The notes beneath the pieces are model-generated. The model ran no database searches. It was not told where the DNA came from and saw only the letters and a list, made by a program, of their open reading frames with translations. Both the position numbers and the translations under genes were made by a program. From assembly GCA_045588795.1 (NCBI GenBank), contig JAZNEY010000006.1, positions 1 through 15,602 of the forward strand: a stretch of 15,602 nt of DNA. Reading direction: 5' to 3'. Shown here piece after piece: positions 1 to 6,634 of this stretch (positions are counted from its first letter, which is position 1; every line of letters starts with the position of its first letter). Source of the DNA: UMGS1908 sp045588795 (GTDB lineage: Bacteria > Bacillota > Clostridia > Christensenellales > UBA1242).

Positions 1-1
1 G

Positions 2-7
2 TATAAT
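2..7 (+). promoter_or_regulatory. -10 box of the tex promoter
   Basis: A perfect TATAAT lies 19 bases before the tex start codon. The -35 box would lie outside the window. If this -10 is used, the mRNA starts near position 14 and the leader is only about 13 bases, almost entirely the AGGAG ribosome binding site (16-20). Confidence 0.5.
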
Positions 8-26
8 AACAGATGAGGAGAAAATT

Positions 27-2195
27 ATGGATATCAAAGAATTATTATCATTAGAATTTAATTTAAAACCTGTACAGGTGGAAAACATTATATCTTTGCT
101 TGATGAGGGGTGCACAATTCCATTTATCGCAAGATACAGAAAGGAACTTACGGGCGGAGTTGATGACCAAACACTTCGTTCTTTTGATGACAGATTAAGG
201 TATTTGAGAAATCTGGAAAAGAGAAAAGAAGAGGTTACAAACCTAATTACCGAGCAAGGTAATATGACTGAGGAAATTGAAAAGGCACTGCAAAACGCTT
301 CTACACTTACAGAAATAGAAGACATTTACAGGCCATTCAAGCCAAAGAGAAAGACTCGTGCAAGTGTGGCTATTGCAAAGGGGCTTGAACCACTTGCTGA
401 TTTTATACTAAAGCAATCTGGTGAGTCTATTGAAGACAAGGCAAAAGAGTTTATTGATGAAGAAAAGGGTGTAAACACGGTTGAAGAGGCTATTCAAGGA
501 GCAAAGGATATTATTGCTGAAAGAATGTCTGACAGTGCAAAACTTCGAAAAACTCTTCGTGAGCTTTTATTTAAGAAAGGCAGGGTTAAGGCAAAACTTG
601 ATGAGACAAAAGAGGGCTATTTGACATATGAAATGTACAAAGATTTTGACTCTGAAATTAAAAGTATGCCAAGTCACCGAGTGCTTGCTCTTAACAGGGG
701 TGAGACAGAGGATTGTTTAAAAGTTTCACTTGAAATAAATAAAGAACTCGCACTTGTTAAAATCTATTATGAGTTCATAAAAAAAGAATCGCCTTATGAT
801 GAACTTTTAAAAGAAGTTGCAGAGGATAGTTTTGATAGGCTTATTTTCCCAAGCATTGAAAGAGAAATAAGGGCTGAACTTACAGATAAAGCAAACGAGC
901 AGGCGATAAAAATGTTTGAGGTTAATCTTGAACCACTACTTATGCAACCACCTCTTAAAGGCAAGGTTATCCTAGGCCTTGACCCAGCATACAGAACAGG
1001 TTGTAAGATTGCTGTTATTGATGAAAATGGAAATGTTTTAGACACTGCTGTTGTTTATCCAACACCTCCACAAAGCAAAATTGAAGAGGCTGAGGAAAAG
1101 CTAATAAAACTTATAAGCAAGTACAAGGTTGATGTTATATCTATTGGAAATGGAACTGCCACAAAGGAAAGTGAAATATTTGTAAGCAACCTTATTAAAA
1201 AACTTGAAAGAAAGGTTTCTTATGCCGTTGTAAATGAGGCGGGGGCTTCGGTTTATAGTGCAAGCAAACTTGGTGCAAGTGAGTTTCCAGATTTTGATGT
1301 TGCTCTTCGTAGCGCAGTTTCTATTGCAAGGAGGCTTCAAGACCCGCTTGCGGAATTGATTAAGATAGATGTAAAAAGCATTGGTGTTGGTCAATATCAA
1401 CACGATATGCCACAAGCAAGACTGACAGAGGTTTTGGAGGGTGTTGTAGAGGATTGCGTTAACAAAGTTGGTGTTGATGTAAATACTGCAAGCCCAAGCC
1501 TGCTTTCTTATGTTTCTGGTTTAAATAGTGGAATTGCAAAATCTATTGAAAAATACAGAAGAGAAAATGGCGAGATAAAAAATAGACAAGTTCTTAAAAA
1601 AGTGCCAAAACTTGGTGATAAAGCATTTGAGCAATGTGCAGGATTTTTGAGAGTTGTTGGTGGCGAGAATGTGTTTGATAACACAGGCGTTCACCCTGAA
1701 AGTTACGCAGTTGCTGAAAGTTTGTTGAAATACTTTGGCTTGACTGAAAGTGATATCGGCACAGACAAGGTTACAAGACTTCCTGAACTTCTTGAAACTA
1801 AAGGAGTTTCCAAGGTCGCAAGCGAGCTAAATATTGGCGAGCCAACGCTTGTCGATATTGCAAAAGAACTTGCAAAACCGGGAAGAGATATTCGTGATGA
1901 GCTTCCAAAACCAATGCTAAAAAGTGAACTTCTTGGCATTGAAAACTTGAAGGAAGGAATGGTGATGACAGGTGTTGTTAGAAATGTCGTTGACTTTGGT
2001 GTTTTTGTTGACATTTCTGTTCACCAAGATGGTTTAGTTCACATAAGTGAAATAAGCAAAGAATACATTAAACACCCAAGCGAAGCACTTAAAGTTGGTG
2101 ATGTTGTAAAAGTCAAGGTTATGAGTGTTGACCTTAACAAGAAAAGGATACAACTGACAATTAAGGGTGCGGAAGAAGATGAGATTAATGTTTAA
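27..2195 (+). CDS. tex: Tex-family S1-domain RNA-binding transcription accessory protein
   Basis: This 722-residue protein has the full Tex architecture. It has an N-terminal helical Tex_N region (about 1-190), a YqgF/RNase H-like domain beginning near residue 312 (GLDPAYRTGCKIAVID), helix-hairpin-helix motifs around 486-550 (TASPSLLSYVSGL, then KVPKLGDKAFEQCAGF), and a C-terminal S1 domain at about 640-715 (VVDFGVFVDI, DGLVHISEIS). Length is normal for the family. Tex proteins are cytoplasmic nucleic-acid-binding factors linked to transcription and ribosome-associated processes, but their exact biochemical role is not settled. The ATG at 27 is preceded by AGGAG six bases upstream. No strong terminator separates it from the ribosomal protein operon, so some readthrough into rpsF is possible. 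The family assignment is firm; cellular role is by homology only. Confidence 0.95.
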   Translation: MDIKELLSLEFNLKPVQVENIISLLDEGCTIPFIARYRKELTGGVDDQTLRSFDDRLRYLRNLEKRKEEVTNLITEQGNMTEEIEKALQNASTLTEIEDIYRPFKPKRKTRASVAIAKGLEPLADFILKQSGESIEDKAKEFIDEEKGVNTVEEAIQGAKDIIAERMSDSAKLRKTLRELLFKKGRVKAKLDETKEGYLTYEMYKDFDSEIKSMPSHRVLALNRGETEDCLKVSLEINKELALVKIYYEFIKKESPYDELLKEVAEDSFDRLIFPSIEREIRAELTDKANEQAIKMFEVNLEPLLMQPPLKGKVILGLDPAYRTGCKIAVIDENGNVLDTAVVYPTPPQSKIEEAEEKLIKLISKYKVDVISIGNGTATKESEIFVSNLIKKLERKVSYAVVNEAGASVYSASKLGASEFPDFDVALRSAVSIARRLQDPLAELIKIDVKSIGVGQYQHDMPQARLTEVLEGVVEDCVNKVGVDVNTASPSLLSYVSGLNSGIAKSIEKYRRENGEIKNRQVLKKVPKLGDKAFEQCAGFLRVVGGENVFDNTGVHPESYAVAESLLKYFGLTESDIGTDKVTRLPELLETKGVSKVASELNIGEPTLVDIAKELAKPGRDIRDELPKPMLKSELLGIENLKEGMVMTGVVRNVVDFGVFVDISVHQDGLVHISEISKEYIKHPSEALKVGDVVKVKVMSVDLNKKRIQLTIKGAEEDEINV

Positions 2196-2240
2196 TTAAG
2201 TTATAATTTTTTAAATTTAACAAAATTTTTGTTATATCAC

Positions 2241-2269
2241 TTGAAATATGAAAATTTTTGTGCTATTAT
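2241..2269 (+). promoter_or_regulatory. Promoter of rpsF-ssb-rpsR
   Basis: TTGAAA at 2241-2246 and TATTAT at 2264-2269 are separated by 17 bases, with an extended -10 TG at 2261-2262. Transcription would start near 2276, which places the hairpin leader at the very 5' end of the mRNA. Confidence 0.75.
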
Positions 2270-2278
2270 ACTAGCACG

Positions 2279-2314
2279 AAATCCTTGCTTTGATTTGAAA
2301 GTCAAAGCCGATTT
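2279..2314 (+). promoter_or_regulatory. Putative S6:S18-binding leader RNA of rpsF
   Basis: A two-part stem can be read in the leader. The outer helix is AAATC (2279-2283) with GATTT (2310-2314). The inner helix is GCTTTGA (2287-2293) with TCAAAGC (2302-2308), with an 8-base loop. The helices are separated by an asymmetric internal loop, CTT on the 5' side and one C on the 3' side, so that CCG (2308-2310) sits at the junction. A published autoregulatory motif upstream of rpsF carries a CCG presented for the S6:S18 heterodimer, mimicking the 16S rRNA site. Both proteins are encoded in this operon. The match was made by eye, not with a covariance model. Confidence 0.6.
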
Positions 2315-2337
2315 AGTCCAAAGGGAGGTAGAAAAGT

Positions 2338-2622
2338 ATGCAAAAGTATGAAATGTTGTACATTATTGCTGGAGAACTTGCAGATGACCAAAAGGAAGCT
2401 GTTATGCAAAAAGTTGAAGCAATAATCACAAAGAATGCTGGTGCTGTTGAAAATGTAGAAAAAATTGGAATGAAGAAATTCGCTTATCCAATTAACTACA
2501 AGTCTGAAGGTTTTTATGTTCTAGTTAATTTTAGTTCAGATGTGGAAACTTGTGCTAATAGCATTGGAAAGCAACTAAACATCACAGATGGTGTAGTAAG
2601 ACACATGATAGTTGCTAAGTAA
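2338..2622 (+). CDS. rpsF: 30S ribosomal protein S6
   Basis: The 94-residue product matches S6 over its whole length: N-terminal KYEMLYII, the central KKFAYPINYKSEGFYVLVNFSS and the C-terminal DGVVRHMIVAK. S6 is a single alpha/beta domain that binds the central domain of 16S rRNA as a heterodimer with S18, whose gene lies two genes downstream. The ATG at 2338 has a very strong GGGAGG nine bases upstream (2323-2328). It is first in the classical rpsF-ssb-rpsR operon. A hairpin leader between promoter and start codon suggests feedback control by S6:S18. Confidence 0.97.
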   Translation: MQKYEMLYIIAGELADDQKEAVMQKVEAIITKNAGAVENVEKIGMKKFAYPINYKSEGFYVLVNFSSDVETCANSIGKQLNITDGVVRHMIVAK

Positions 2623-2639
2623 TGTAGGAGAAATTTATT

Positions 2640-3080
2640 ATGAACAAAGTAATTATGGTGGGTAATCTTGTAAGAGACCCAGAACTTACAACAACTGCAA
2701 ATGGAATCAATGTCTGCAGATTTTCAGTCGCAGTAAACAGAAGATTTGCTAATGCAGAGGGCGAAAGAGATGTTGACTTTTTTAATTGTGTAGCGTGGAG
2801 AGCGACAGCTGACTTCGTGTCTAAATATTTTAAAAAAGGAAGCAAAATCGGTTTTGTTGGAAGTTTGCAAAGTAGAAATTACGAAGCACAAGACGGAAGC
2901 AAAAGATATGTTACCGAAATTGTTGTTGATGAAGTTGAGTTTGTAACTTCAAAAAATGCAAGCTATGATGATGGCGAGCCAGTTGAGGCTTCAAAGTTCA
3001 GTGATTCTGAGCCATCAACAGAAGCAAAAAGTAAAATCGCAAAATTTGAACCTATCGATGATGATGATTTACCATTCTAG
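2640..3080 (+). CDS. ssb: Single-stranded DNA-binding protein
   Basis: A 146-residue SSB. The OB-fold covers about residues 1-103, with NKVIMVGNLVRDPEL at the start, RRFANAEGERDVDFFNCVAW in the centre (W53 is a typical base-stacking position) and KGSKIGFVGSLQSRNYE. A flexible acidic linker leads to the tail DDDDLPF, the conserved tip that docks replication and repair enzymes. SSB coats single-stranded DNA during replication, recombination and repair. The start at 2640 follows GGAG (2627-2630) and is 17 bases after the rpsF stop. The position between rpsF and rpsR is usual in Bacillota and marks this as the main replicative SSB rather than a competence or plasmid paralogue. Confidence 0.97.
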   Translation: MNKVIMVGNLVRDPELTTTANGINVCRFSVAVNRRFANAEGERDVDFFNCVAWRATADFVSKYFKKGSKIGFVGSLQSRNYEAQDGSKRYVTEIVVDEVEFVTSKNASYDDGEPVEASKFSDSEPSTEAKSKIAKFEPIDDDDLPF

Positions 3081-3115
3081 TCGAAATTGATTAAAATAAT
3101 GAAAGGAGAAGAATA

Positions 3116-3382
3116 ATGAGACCACAAAAAAACAGTGCTGGCTATGATGACAAAAATGTCAAGAAAGCAAAAAAGCAAGTTAAGAAAGTTTGTGCTTTTT
3201 GTCAAGATAAAGTAGAAGCTATTGATTACAAAGATGTAGCTAAATTAAAAAGATATATGACAGAAAAGGGCAAAATCGTTCCAAGAAGAATTTCTGGACT
3301 ATGTGCTAAGCACCAAAGAGAATTAACAAATGCTATTAAAAGAGCAAGAGTTATGGCTCTTTTACCATACAAGAATGACTAA
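3116..3382 (+). CDS. rpsR: 30S ribosomal protein S18
   Basis: An 88-residue S18 with the family signatures IDYKDVAKLKRY, GKIVPRRISGLCAKHQREL and IKRARVMALLPY. Residues C26, C29, C63 and H66 form a CxxC...CxxH pattern expected to bind zinc, so this is the cysteine-containing form of S18. S18 pairs with S6 on the 30S platform. The ATG at 3116 follows AAAGGAG (3102-3108) at seven bases, 35 bases after ssb. It is the last gene of the operon, followed by a strong hairpin terminator. Confidence 0.97.
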   Translation: MRPQKNSAGYDDKNVKKAKKQVKKVCAFCQDKVEAIDYKDVAKLKRYMTEKGKIVPRRISGLCAKHQRELTNAIKRARVMALLPYKND

Positions 3383-3395
3383 TTATAGTTAGAAT

Positions 3396-3432
3396 AAGGC
3401 GACAGTAAATGGCTGTCGCTTTTTATTTTTTA
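3396..3432 (+). terminator. Rho-independent terminator of the rpsF operon
   Basis: GCGACAG (3399-3405) pairs perfectly with CTGTCGC (3413-3419). A/U and G-U pairs extend the stem outward, the loop is seven bases, and a long T-rich run (TTTTTATTTTTT) follows. It lies 14 bases after the rpsR stop. Confidence 0.93.
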
Positions 3433-3501
3433 TAAGTGTTCTAAAAATGGTGCAAACAACTATTTTTGAGAGGTAATAAAGAATAAGAGCCTAAAATGGT
3501 T

Positions 3502-3530
3502 TTGAGTCAAGACTGGATTTGTGCTACAAT
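3502..3530 (+). promoter_or_regulatory. Promoter of the dUTPase-like/rnhA/HD unit
   Basis: TTGAGT at 3502-3507 and TACAAT at 3525-3530 have a 17-base spacer, with an extended -10 TG at 3522-3523. The predicted start near 3537 leaves a leader of about 25 bases before the ATG at 3562. The 3433-3500 stretch upstream holds nothing recognisable. Confidence 0.72.
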
Positions 3531-3561
3531 AGATTTATGAAAAAAATTGGAGAAGATAGAT

Positions 3562-4023
3562 ATGAGAAAGTTCGCAAAAATAAGAGATGAGTTTTTAAAG
3601 TATGGGCAAAAACCAGAAGATATTAAAATGCCAGTAAGAGCTACTAAACATTCAGTTTGTTATGATTGCTATTCGCCTATTGACAAAGTGATTATGCCGG
3701 GAGAGACTGAAACAATATTTCTAAATGTAAAGGCATATTGCAACCCTGATGAGGGTTTTGCTCTTGCAACTACGTCTGGAATGGGGAAAAGGGAGATGAT
3801 GGTCTCGCAAGGTCTTGGAATTATCGAAAGCGATTATGCTGACAATGATAACAATGATGGAAATATTGGATTTATGCTTTTTAACCACGGGAAAAATCCA
3901 TATGAAATTAAGGCTGGGGACAAAATAGGTCATATATATTTCTTCAAATTTTTAACAGTTGATAACGAAGAAGAAATTACAACAGTTAGAACGGGTGGTT
4001 TTGGTTCTACAAACAAGAAATAA
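3562..4023 (+). CDS. dut: dUTPase-family protein with altered catalytic motifs
   Basis: A 153-residue protein with the trimeric dUTPase fold signature. Motif 1 is RATKHSVCYDCYS (26-38), motif 2 TTSGMG (70-75), motif 3 GLGIIESDY (84-92), motif 4 AGDKIGHIYF (118-127) and motif 5 RTGGFGST (143-150). Canonical enzymes hydrolyse dUTP to dUMP and pyrophosphate, keeping uracil out of DNA. Here the motif 2 arginine (E. coli R71) is threonine, the motif 3 catalytic aspartate (E. coli D90) is glutamate, and motif 4 has lysine and histidine where arginine and glutamine are usual. The stacking tyrosine is kept (Y92). The ATG at 3562 has GGAG nine bases upstream; a TTG at 3547 overlaps that site and is rejected. 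The fold is confident; whether it is an active dUTPase is open. Confidence 0.82.
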   Translation: MRKFAKIRDEFLKYGQKPEDIKMPVRATKHSVCYDCYSPIDKVIMPGETETIFLNVKAYCNPDEGFALATTSGMGKREMMVSQGLGIIESDYADNDNNDGNIGFMLFNHGKNPYEIKAGDKIGHIYFFKFLTVDNEEEITTVRTGGFGSTNKK

Positions 4024-4039
4024 AAGAGAGAAGTGAGTT

Positions 4040-4465
4040 ATGAAAAAGGTTACAATATATACAGATGGTGCTTGTTCTGGAAACCCGGGAAAGGGTGGCT
4101 GGGGTGCTGTGCTTATTTATGGTAAGATTGAAAGAGAAATATCTGGAAGTGAAGAAGAAACAACAAACAACAAAATGGAACTAACTGCTTGTATTGAAGC
4201 ATTAAAATTATTAAAAGAAGAGTGCGAGGTTGAACTTTATAGTGATAGTGCTTATGTTGTTAACGCTTTCAATGAAAACTGGATTGAGGGCTGGATAGCA
4301 AATGATTGGAAAAATTCACAAAAAAAACCAGTTGCAAACAAAGAAATTTGGCAAGAACTCATTTCACTTTGCGAAAAGCATAAAGTTACTTTTAAAAAGG
4401 TAAAAGGTCATGCAGGCGATAAATATAACGAAATTTGTGATGCACTTGCAACAGGCAGAAGATAG
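4040..4465 (+). CDS. rnhA: Ribonuclease HI
   Basis: A 141-residue RNase HI that cuts the RNA strand of RNA-DNA hybrids, removing primers, R-loops and misplaced ribonucleotides. All four metal-binding acids are visible: D9 in YTDGACSGNPGKGGWG, E47 in NNKMELTA, D69 in YSDSAYV and D134 in NEICDALA. The flexible-loop histidine is H124 (VKGHAGD). A basic-handle region is present around WIANDWKNSQKKPVANKEIW. Length is close to the 155-residue E. coli enzyme. It begins 17 bases after the dUTPase-like gene and is probably co-transcribed with it; the ribosome binding site is purine-rich (GAGAGAAGTGAG) but not ideal. Confidence 0.96.
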   Translation: MKKVTIYTDGACSGNPGKGGWGAVLIYGKIEREISGSEEETTNNKMELTACIEALKLLKEECEVELYSDSAYVVNAFNENWIEGWIANDWKNSQKKPVANKEIWQELISLCEKHKVTFKKVKGHAGDKYNEICDALATGRR

Positions 4466-4507
4466 GTAATAAGCATTTTATAGGATAAAGGTAGGTAGTG
4501 TGATTAT

Positions 4508-5080
4508 ATGGATATCATTGCGAATATAACAGATGAATTAATGGTATTAAATCAGAAATATATTGAAGAGTCTGATGACAACTATGATTTTTGGAATATG
4601 CATATCAAGTATGTGGTAAAAGAGGCTGTGGATTTGGCAAGAAAACACAATGCTGATGTTGAAATTGTTGAACTTGGTGCGTTATTGCATGATATTGCTT
4701 TGGTAACAAAGGTTGGAACAAAGAAAGACCATCATACAAATGGAGTTGTTCTTGCAAAAACACTATTGGAAAGATACAATTATCCATTAGAAAAACAAAA
4801 TAAAGTTTTGGGTTGCGTATTGAATCATAGGTCAAGCAAAAATGCAACCAACATTGAGGAATTATGTGTTGCAGATGCAGACATCATTGCCCATTTCTAT
4901 AACATTCCAAATGCGTTTGTTATTGGTGTTAAAAAACATAATTTTTCAAAACCAAAAGAATTTATGAATTGGCTCGCTGGAGATTTTGATGATTTAAGTG
5001 AAGAAACCAAAATTTCATTCAAGGACAGATATAATGGAATAATGGGAACGTTGTTTGCAGACGAATGGGAAAATATTTAA
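4508..5080 (+). CDS. HD-domain phosphohydrolase
   Basis: A 190-residue protein with an HD metal-dependent phosphohydrolase core: H32 (NMHIKYVVKEA), the doublet H61-D62 (GALLHDIALV), H75-H76 (KDHHTNGV), H107 (VLNHRSS) and aspartates at 123 and 125 (VADADII). The set fits an HD domain of the small stand-alone type, many of which act on nucleotides or other phosphate esters. The substrate cannot be told from sequence. It is the last gene of the unit, 42 bases after rnhA, and is followed by a terminator. Its start has an AAAGGTAGG-type site about 12 bases upstream, slightly long. Neighbours with nucleotide and RNA-DNA roles make a nucleotide substrate plausible, but that is inference. No membrane segment or fused domain is seen. 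Confidence 0.88.
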   Translation: MDIIANITDELMVLNQKYIEESDDNYDFWNMHIKYVVKEAVDLARKHNADVEIVELGALLHDIALVTKVGTKKDHHTNGVVLAKTLLERYNYPLEKQNKVLGCVLNHRSSKNATNIEELCVADADIIAHFYNIPNAFVIGVKKHNFSKPKEFMNWLAGDFDDLSEETKISFKDRYNGIMGTLFADEWENI

Positions 5081-5085
5081 CGAAT

Positions 5086-5125
5086 AAAGTGGAATGTACG
5101 AGTATCTCAAGCATTCCACTTTTTT
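5086..5125 (+). terminator. Rho-independent terminator after the HD-domain gene
   Basis: AAAGTGGAATG (5086-5096) pairs with CATTCCACTTT (5112-5122) over 11 bases, followed by a T run. The 15-base loop contains a further short GAG/CTC pairing. It begins six bases after the stop codon. Confidence 0.9.
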
Positions 5126-5142
5126 GTTTAAAACAGCCAAAT

Positions 5143-5170
5143 TTGACAAATATGAAAAGTGTGGTATAAT
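5143..5170 (+). promoter_or_regulatory. Near-consensus promoter of the BspA-like gene
   Basis: A perfect TTGACA (5143-5148) and a perfect TATAAT (5165-5170) have a 16-base spacer and an extended -10 TG at 5162-5163. This is the best match to the vegetative sigma factor consensus in the window, so expression is probably strong and constitutive unless repressed. Confidence 0.85.
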
Positions 5171-5204
5171 AGACTCATAAATTCGTATGGGGGATATTGA
5201 ATTT

Positions 5205-6545
5205 ATGAAAAAACTGAATATTTTAATTATTTTAATTTTATTGATTGTGCCAGTCGTTTGTGGCTTTGTTTGGGTAGATGATAGTTTGCATTGTGATATA
5301 CAATACGAACTTAATGGAGGGGAGAATTCGCCTCAAAATCAAACAAGGTATGACAAATCGTCTGGCATTATTTATTTGGAGAATCCTGAAAAAGAAGGCT
5401 CGGATTTCTTTGGGTGGTACACCTCTCCAACATTTGAAGAGGATACAAAAGTTACAGAATTTGACCCAGAGACAATGGGTGATGTAACTCTTTATGCTAA
5501 GTTTGTTGCCTATGTTGATTATGTTGGAAATACGGTTGTTTCTATAACCGAATATGGAAGAACTAAAAGTGAAATTGCCATTCCAAAATCCTGCGTGAAG
5601 ATTGGTGATTATGCATTCAAGAATGCAACGAATTTAACAAAGATTACCACAGATGGCTGTGGAAATCTTGAAAAAATTGGAATAGGGAGTTTTTCGGGTT
5701 GTACGAGCCTTGAATATTTGGGACTTCCTGCAAGTTTAAAAGAAATAGGGATTATGGCTTTTGATTATGAAACATTAAAAGTCGTTGAAATTTCAAACGC
5801 AAACGAAACCTTTGAAATGGTTGATGGCAGTATTGTTAAAATCACGGACAAGACACTTGTCGCATTAGGCTCGAATAAGATTCCAGATGGAATAGAAATA
5901 ATTGGCGAATATGCTTTGTTTAAAAATGAAGAGATTAAAAGTGTTGTTGTTCCTGCGACTGTGAGAGAAATATTGTCTCACGCATTTGCAAATTGCCACA
6001 ATCTTGAAACTATCACATTTGAAAATGGTTCAAATTTGCAAATTGTTGGCAAATATGCATTTGGATATTGCTATAAACTGCAAGAAATTAAATTACCAGA
6101 TACAGTAAAAACTATTTCTGGTGGAGCTTTTGCAAATTGTAAATCTATGAGGACATTTACATTCCCATCAAGCATTGAGATGAAAGTTGTTGAGGGCTCT
6201 ACATTCTATGGTTGTGAAAACCTAGAGGAAATCACACTTCCAAATTCTGTTACAAAAATTGAAAGAGATGCTTTTGCAAATTGCAAAAGTCTTGAAAGTG
6301 TGGTTATTCCAGAAACTGTCAAGGAAATAGATGGAGATTCTTTCAGAGATTGTGTTAATTTAAAGCAGGCTATTTATCTTGGAAGTGGGGAATGGAAGAT
6401 TAAGCCTTTTATGCAAGCAAGTATGCAAATAGATCAAGATTTAATTTCAAACAAAGAAAGTTTTGCTATGTGCTTAAGGTCAAACTATATTGGTACAAAT
6501 TACATAGGAAATACTTATGCAAGATTTGAATGGTTTAGGGTTTAA
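5205..6545 (+). CDS. Secreted or membrane-anchored BspA-like leucine-rich-repeat protein
   Basis: The 446-residue product starts with a signal sequence or anchor (MKK, then hydrophobic residues 5-24). A Listeria/Bacteroides-type (InlB B-like) repeat follows at about 31-100 (YELNGGE, FFGWYTSP, VTLYAKF). About ten LRR_5 (BspA-type) repeats occupy 130-390, for example AFANCHNLETITF, YAFGYCYKLQEIKL and AFANCKSLESVVI. Cysteines recur at 264, 289, 312, 337, 360 and 383. No LPXTG motif or clear lipobox is present, so anchoring would be by the N-terminal helix, or the protein is released. Such proteins sit at the surface of gut bacteria and often mediate binding; the ligand is unknown. The ATG at 5205 has GGGGGA ten bases upstream; an in-frame ATG at 5187 overlaps that site and lies before the signal sequence. 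Confidence 0.88.
   Translation: MKKLNILIILILLIVPVVCGFVWVDDSLHCDIQYELNGGENSPQNQTRYDKSSGIIYLENPEKEGSDFFGWYTSPTFEEDTKVTEFDPETMGDVTLYAKFVAYVDYVGNTVVSITEYGRTKSEIAIPKSCVKIGDYAFKNATNLTKITTDGCGNLEKIGIGSFSGCTSLEYLGLPASLKEIGIMAFDYETLKVVEISNANETFEMVDGSIVKITDKTLVALGSNKIPDGIEIIGEYALFKNEEIKSVVVPATVREILSHAFANCHNLETITFENGSNLQIVGKYAFGYCYKLQEIKLPDTVKTISGGAFANCKSMRTFTFPSSIEMKVVEGSTFYGCENLEEITLPNSVTKIERDAFANCKSLESVVIPETVKEIDGDSFRDCVNLKQAIYLGSGEWKIKPFMQASMQIDQDLISNKESFAMCLRSNYIGTNYIGNTYARFEWFRV
5985..6380 (+). repeat. Coding leucine-rich repeats with near-identical DNA segments
   Basis: The stretch encoding repeats 5-10 of the BspA-like protein shows periodicity of about 69-75 bases. The DNA for the GCTTTTGCAAATTG segment recurs near 6126 and 6271, with a variant (GCATTTGCAAATTG) near 5981. 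The similarity reflects recent internal duplication or shared repeat constraint. Confidence 0.7.
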
Positions 6546-6594
6546 AATAAAAACTTACTTGTGATATTGCATTTAATGACAAACAGCCGAACAT

Positions 6595-6628
6595 AAAAAA
6601 CCACTAGGTGACTTTTCCTAGTGGTTTT
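6595..6628. terminator. Bidirectional terminator between convergent genes
   Basis: CCACTAGG (6601-6608) pairs with CCTAGTGG (6617-6624) around an 8-base loop. It is flanked by six A on the left and TTTT on the right, which extend the pairing and give a U run on both strands. It lies between the 3' ends of the BspA-like gene and yvcK and can serve both. Confidence 0.9.
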
Positions 6629-6634
6629 CAATTT

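Noticed and set aside
2218..2234. TAACAAAA-T-TTTTGTTA inverted repeat as a tex terminator
   Set aside because: The stem is entirely A/T apart from one G-C pair, the usable loop leaves only about five pairs, and no clear T run follows. At best it is a very weak terminator.
3547..3561. Upstream TTG start for the dUTPase-like protein, adding five residues
   Set aside because: TTG 3547 overlaps the GGAG that serves the ATG at 3562 and has no ribosome binding site of its own. Family alignment does not need the extra residues.
5187..5204. Upstream ATG for the BspA-like protein
   Set aside because: It would put acidic residues before the MKK signal sequence and overlaps the GGGGGA ribosome binding site of the ATG at 5205.
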